Both the position numbers and the translations under genes were made by a program. The notes below the pieces were generated by a model that worked only from the letters and a program-made list of their open reading frames with translations, ran no database searches and was not told the origin of the DNA. Shown piece after piece: positions 61,918 through 64,000 of a stretch of DNA of 64,000 bases. Each line of letters begins with the position of its first letter. Within the stretch, counting starts at the first letter, position 1. Source of the stretch: Streptomyces sp. AC558_RSS880 (lineage in GTDB: Bacteria; Actinomycetota; Actinomycetes; Streptomycetales; Streptomycetaceae); assembly GCF_019049255.1 (NCBI RefSeq), contig NZ_JAGMUJ010000013.1, positions 17,432-81,431 on the forward strand, written 5' to 3'.

Positions 61918-62749
61918 TTCTATAGGTCCTCGCTGCGTCGTCCATCAAGCTCAGAGACGCCTCGGGTGACAGCGCGACGGCCCTGAGCAAATCGTATCTA
62001 CGACGGTACTGCTGAACATGGGCCGGATAGTCGACGATCTGCCCGGTGAAATCTCCCTCCGTGTACACCAGTGGCGGGGCGTCGGCGAAGGTCATGATCT
62101 TGGCCATGCCTTGGCCGAGCGGGTGCCAGAAGGTCGTTTCCGGCACGATCTGAAGAACGCTCCGTGTGGACCGGGCCACGTCGAGGATGTGCTCCACCTG
62201 CTCGGCCATCACCGCTGGGGGAAGCGGCGTTCGCCGGATGGCCGACTCGCTCAGGATCCCCCAGTAGGTGGGCCGGTCCTCGCGTTTCCACAACTCCGCA
62301 CGCGCCAACCGTGCGCGGACACGCTCCTCGACCGCCTCCGGTGACGCTTCCGGATCCCCGTACCGAATTCGGCCCCGGTAGTACGCACCGGTCTGCAGAA
62401 GCCCCGGAATGCCTCCGGGCGCCCACTCCTCCAGTGTCTGCGCCTGCTTCTCCAGGTCCGGGACGTCGGCGTAGAACCAAGCGTGCCCCACCTGCCGCGC
62501 CTTGGCCGCGTCTTCACACCGCCGCTGGAAGAATCCGTCCGTCCCCAGCCGCTCATCGACGTGCTTGGCCAGATCGATCGGCATCCGCCGCTCCCCCCGC
62601 TCGATCTGGCTCAGGAACGACAGGCCCCGGAAACTGTCCCTCGCCAACTGCTCCAGCGTCAGCCCCGCCTGCTCCCGCTTGTAGCGCAACTCGGCGCCGT
62701 AGAAGCAGGGGACGCTGGTCGACGCGTCGGGGTCCTTGCGTGCGGGCAC
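61895..62749 (-). CDS. XRE-family regulator with DUF5753 domain (WhiJ-like)
   Basis: 284 residues from GTG 62749, preceded by GGAGGTGG; an upstream open extension reaches 62785. The HTH is LRYKREQAGLTLEQLARDSFRGLSFLSQIERGERRMPIDLAKHVDE. The DUF5753 domain includes EEWAPGGIPGLLQTGAYYRGRIRYGDPEAS, RPTYWGILSESAIRRTP, VLQIVPETTFWHPLGQGMAKIMTF and VVYTEGDFTGQIVDYP. It regulates together with the overlapping DUF397 protein, as in WhiJ-type systems. It is divergent from the small gene at 62872 and the ATPase gene. Confidence 0.93.
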   Translation of the reverse strand: MPARKDPDASTSVPCFYGAELRYKREQAGLTLEQLARDSFRGLSFLSQIERGERRMPIDLAKHVDERLGTDGFFQRRCEDAAKARQVGHAWFYADVPDLEKQAQTLEEWAPGGIPGLLQTGAYYRGRIRYGDPEASPEAVEERVRARLARAELWKREDRPTYWGILSESAIRRTPLPPAVMAEQVEHILDVARSTRSVLQIVPETTFWHPLGQGMAKIMTFADAPPLVYTEGDFTGQIVDYPAHVQQYRRRYDLLRAVALSPEASLSLMDDAARTYRNEAQHGD

Positions 62750-62871
62750 GACCCACCACCTCCGTTTGCCGGTTGCCGTGCGCAATCCGAAGGCCTTTCA
62801 CGGTACGCCGCTCGACGCCACTCTGTGAGCGATTCATCACGGAACGCACAGGCCGCAGAAAGGCGCACGGC

Positions 62872-63078
62872 ATGCACCACTCCGACGACACGGAAACCTG
62901 TGTCGAACAACTCCGCACCGCACTGAAGGCGCACGGCATCACGCTCCCCTCCCTCGCCGTGGACCTGCCGACCTTCGCAGGCGCGTACGCCGCACCGCCG
63001 CTCATCGCGCTCGGCAACTGCAACACGGTCACCGCCCGTGCCCTGACCGCCGCCCTGCGCAAGGCGGCCGGCCGATGA
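62872..63078 (+). CDS. Small protein co-encoded with RsbW-like ATPase (68 aa)
   Basis: ATG 62872, with a GAAAGG site. The sequence (MHHSDDTETCVEQLRTALKAHGITLPSLAVDLPTFAGAYAAPPLIALGNCNTVTARALTAALRKAAGR) is helical with two Cys and no recognised domain. Its stop overlaps the ATPase gene start by 4 bases (ATGA), so the pair is coupled. Similar small genes occur beside XRE/DUF397 and HATPase genes in Streptomyces. Confidence 0.7.
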   Translation: MHHSDDTETCVEQLRTALKAHGITLPSLAVDLPTFAGAYAAPPLIALGNCNTVTARALTAALRKAAGR

Positions 63079-63452
63079 CCGAACCGCTCACGCTCGAACT
63101 GCTCGCGCTCCCCAAGGCCGTACCCGAGGTTCGCCGGACGGTCCGCGAACACCTCGGCGCACCCTGCCCCGAGGTCCAGCTCTGCGTCAGCGAGCTGCTG
63201 ACCAATGTGATCGACCACGTCGGCGAGGGCACGCCGGTGACCCTCCGTCTGATCCGCACGGCGGACGGCCGTACCCGCGTGGAACTCACCGATTCCGACC
63301 CGCACGCCTGGCTCATCGCGCGCCACCCCGACGAGGACGACGAGACCGGCCGCGGCCTGCTGCTGCTCGACGCGCTCGCACAGCGCTGGGGTGTGTGGCT
63401 GACACCGGCAGGCAAGACAGTGTGGTGCGAGCTCCCGGAAGACGCACCCTGA
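63075..63452 (+). CDS. RsbW-like HATPase_c_2 anti-sigma-type ATP-binding protein
   Basis: 125 residues from ATG 63075. The N box is CVSELLTNVIDHVGEG and the G2-like region DETGRGLLLLDALAQRWGVWL; no phospho-acceptor domain is present. Such single-domain GHKL proteins are mostly anti-sigma kinases or accessory ATPases; large families exist in Streptomyces alongside XRE/DUF397 modules. The target protein is unknown. Confidence 0.88.
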   Translation: MTEPLTLELLALPKAVPEVRRTVREHLGAPCPEVQLCVSELLTNVIDHVGEGTPVTLRLIRTADGRTRVELTDSDPHAWLIARHPDEDDETGRGLLLLDALAQRWGVWLTPAGKTVWCELPEDAP

Positions 63453-63541
63453 AACTCTTCAGGTACCCCCGATCGCTCGCCCCGCCCAGCATGGTCACGG
63501 CGAAACGCCAGCACCACCGAACCAACGGGGAAGGAACCTCC

Positions 63542-64000
63542 ATGTACCTCCGTACGACACGCGCTCGCCTGGGCGCCGCCGCCGTCGCCGCGCTCGCCGC
63601 CGGCGCTCTGGCCGTGGGCGCCTCGCCCGCCTCCGCCTCGGCCTCCGGCGGATACGTCAGCGGCGCCGATACGTACACCGACGACTTCGGCGACGAGGGC
63701 GTCCTGTCCACGTCCTCGTACAGCAGCTCGAACGCCACCTGCCTGTGGCAGATCATCCTCCTGGCGGAGGGTGCCAACGAGTCGGACGGCACCGACTTCG
63801 ACATGTCGGACATCGACGGCCACTTCGGCTCCAACACGCAGCACGCCACCAAGCGGCTGCAGGTGAGCTGGGGACTCGCCGACTCGTTCAGCGACGCGGA
63901 CGGCAAGGTCGGCCCGAACACCTTCGGCTACGCCGACAGCAAGCTGCGCTATCTGGGAGGCAGCACGGCCTCGGGCGGGAACCTGCACGTCCGCTACCAG
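63542..64000 (+). CDS. Secreted peptidoglycan-binding-domain protein, 3'-truncated by window edge
   Basis: ATG 63542, with GGGGAAGGAAC upstream. The signal peptide is TRARLGAAAVAALAAGALAVGASPASASA. The mature region holds a putative peptidoglycan-binding helix bundle: CLWQIILLAEGANESDGTDFDMSDIDGHFGSNTQHATKRLQVSWGLADSFSDADGKVGPNTFGYA, matching the DGxxGxxTxxAVxxFQ type of repeat. Its C-terminus is beyond the window. Likely extracellular, wall-associated. Confidence 0.75.
   Translation, partial: MYLRTTRARLGAAAVAALAAGALAVGASPASASASGGYVSGADTYTDDFGDEGVLSTSSYSSSNATCLWQIILLAEGANESDGTDFDMSDIDGHFGSNTQHATKRLQVSWGLADSFSDADGKVGPNTFGYADSKLRYLGGSTASGGNLHVRYQ

Overview
This is a high-GC actinobacterial chromosome segment, almost certainly from Streptomyces. 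Codon third positions are strongly G/C, starts are often GTG or TTG, and the families are typical of the genus: XRE/DUF5753 with DUF397, DUF2690, DUF3017, ECF sigma factors with unusual partners, FG-GAP amidase. The order sdhCDAB ... trpS ... glyA ... mdh ... folD looks like conserved Streptomyces core chromosome. No rRNA, tRNA, transposase, prophage or CRISPR array was found.

Layout. 1-6.5 kb: edge of what appears to be a contractile injection system (eCIS) locus. It holds a truncated DUF4255/Pvc16-type gene, a large exported beta-propeller protein translationally coupled to it, a LuxR-type regulator, and a divergent membrane protein with COG1470-like Ig folds; two strong hairpins close the block. 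6.5-15 kb: an ECF sigma factor with a membrane partner, a secreted PGRP amidase fused to FG-GAP repeats, three conserved hypothetical genes and a secreted GH20 hexosaminidase. 15-19.4 kb: an OHCU-decarboxylase-like protein lacking its catalytic residues, then sdhCDAB. 19.5-23 kb: a Uma2 nuclease-like protein and a two-gene unit of a DUF4132 protein with a 130-residue beta-grasp-like protein ending in Gly-Gly. 23-30 kb: a TetR-controlled operon with two palindromic operators, an MMPL exporter divergent from a two-component system, and a 104-bp inverted-repeat element. 30-39.5 kb: metallophosphoesterase, D,D-carboxypeptidase, YihY-type membrane protein, a divergent four-gene set matching the decaprenylphosphoryl-arabinose pathway (UbiA transferase, PAP2 phosphatase, DprE1-like, DprE2-like), a 2'-5' RNA ligase-like protein and trpS. 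39.6-48 kb: a second ECF module, glyA behind a ZTP riboswitch, a YgiB/YgiC-like pair, and a MocR regulator facing tandem AhpD-like genes. 48-56 kb: a three-gene membrane module in which two neighbouring proteins share an identical 19-residue motif, then mdh, an XRE-DUF2690 membrane regulator, DUF3017 and folD. 56-64 kb: mostly regulatory genes (ArsR-like, PucR-like, degenerate FHA protein plus kinase, XRE/DUF397, RsbW-like ATPase) and a secreted peptidoglycan-binding protein running off the end.

Best candidates for something undescribed are (a) the Gly-Gly beta-grasp protein with DUF4132 at 20148-23002, and (b) the shared-motif pair at 49175-51252, which has the layout of an amyloid-type or homotypic signalling pair. 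Both are inferences from sequence pattern and gene layout, not demonstrated functions.
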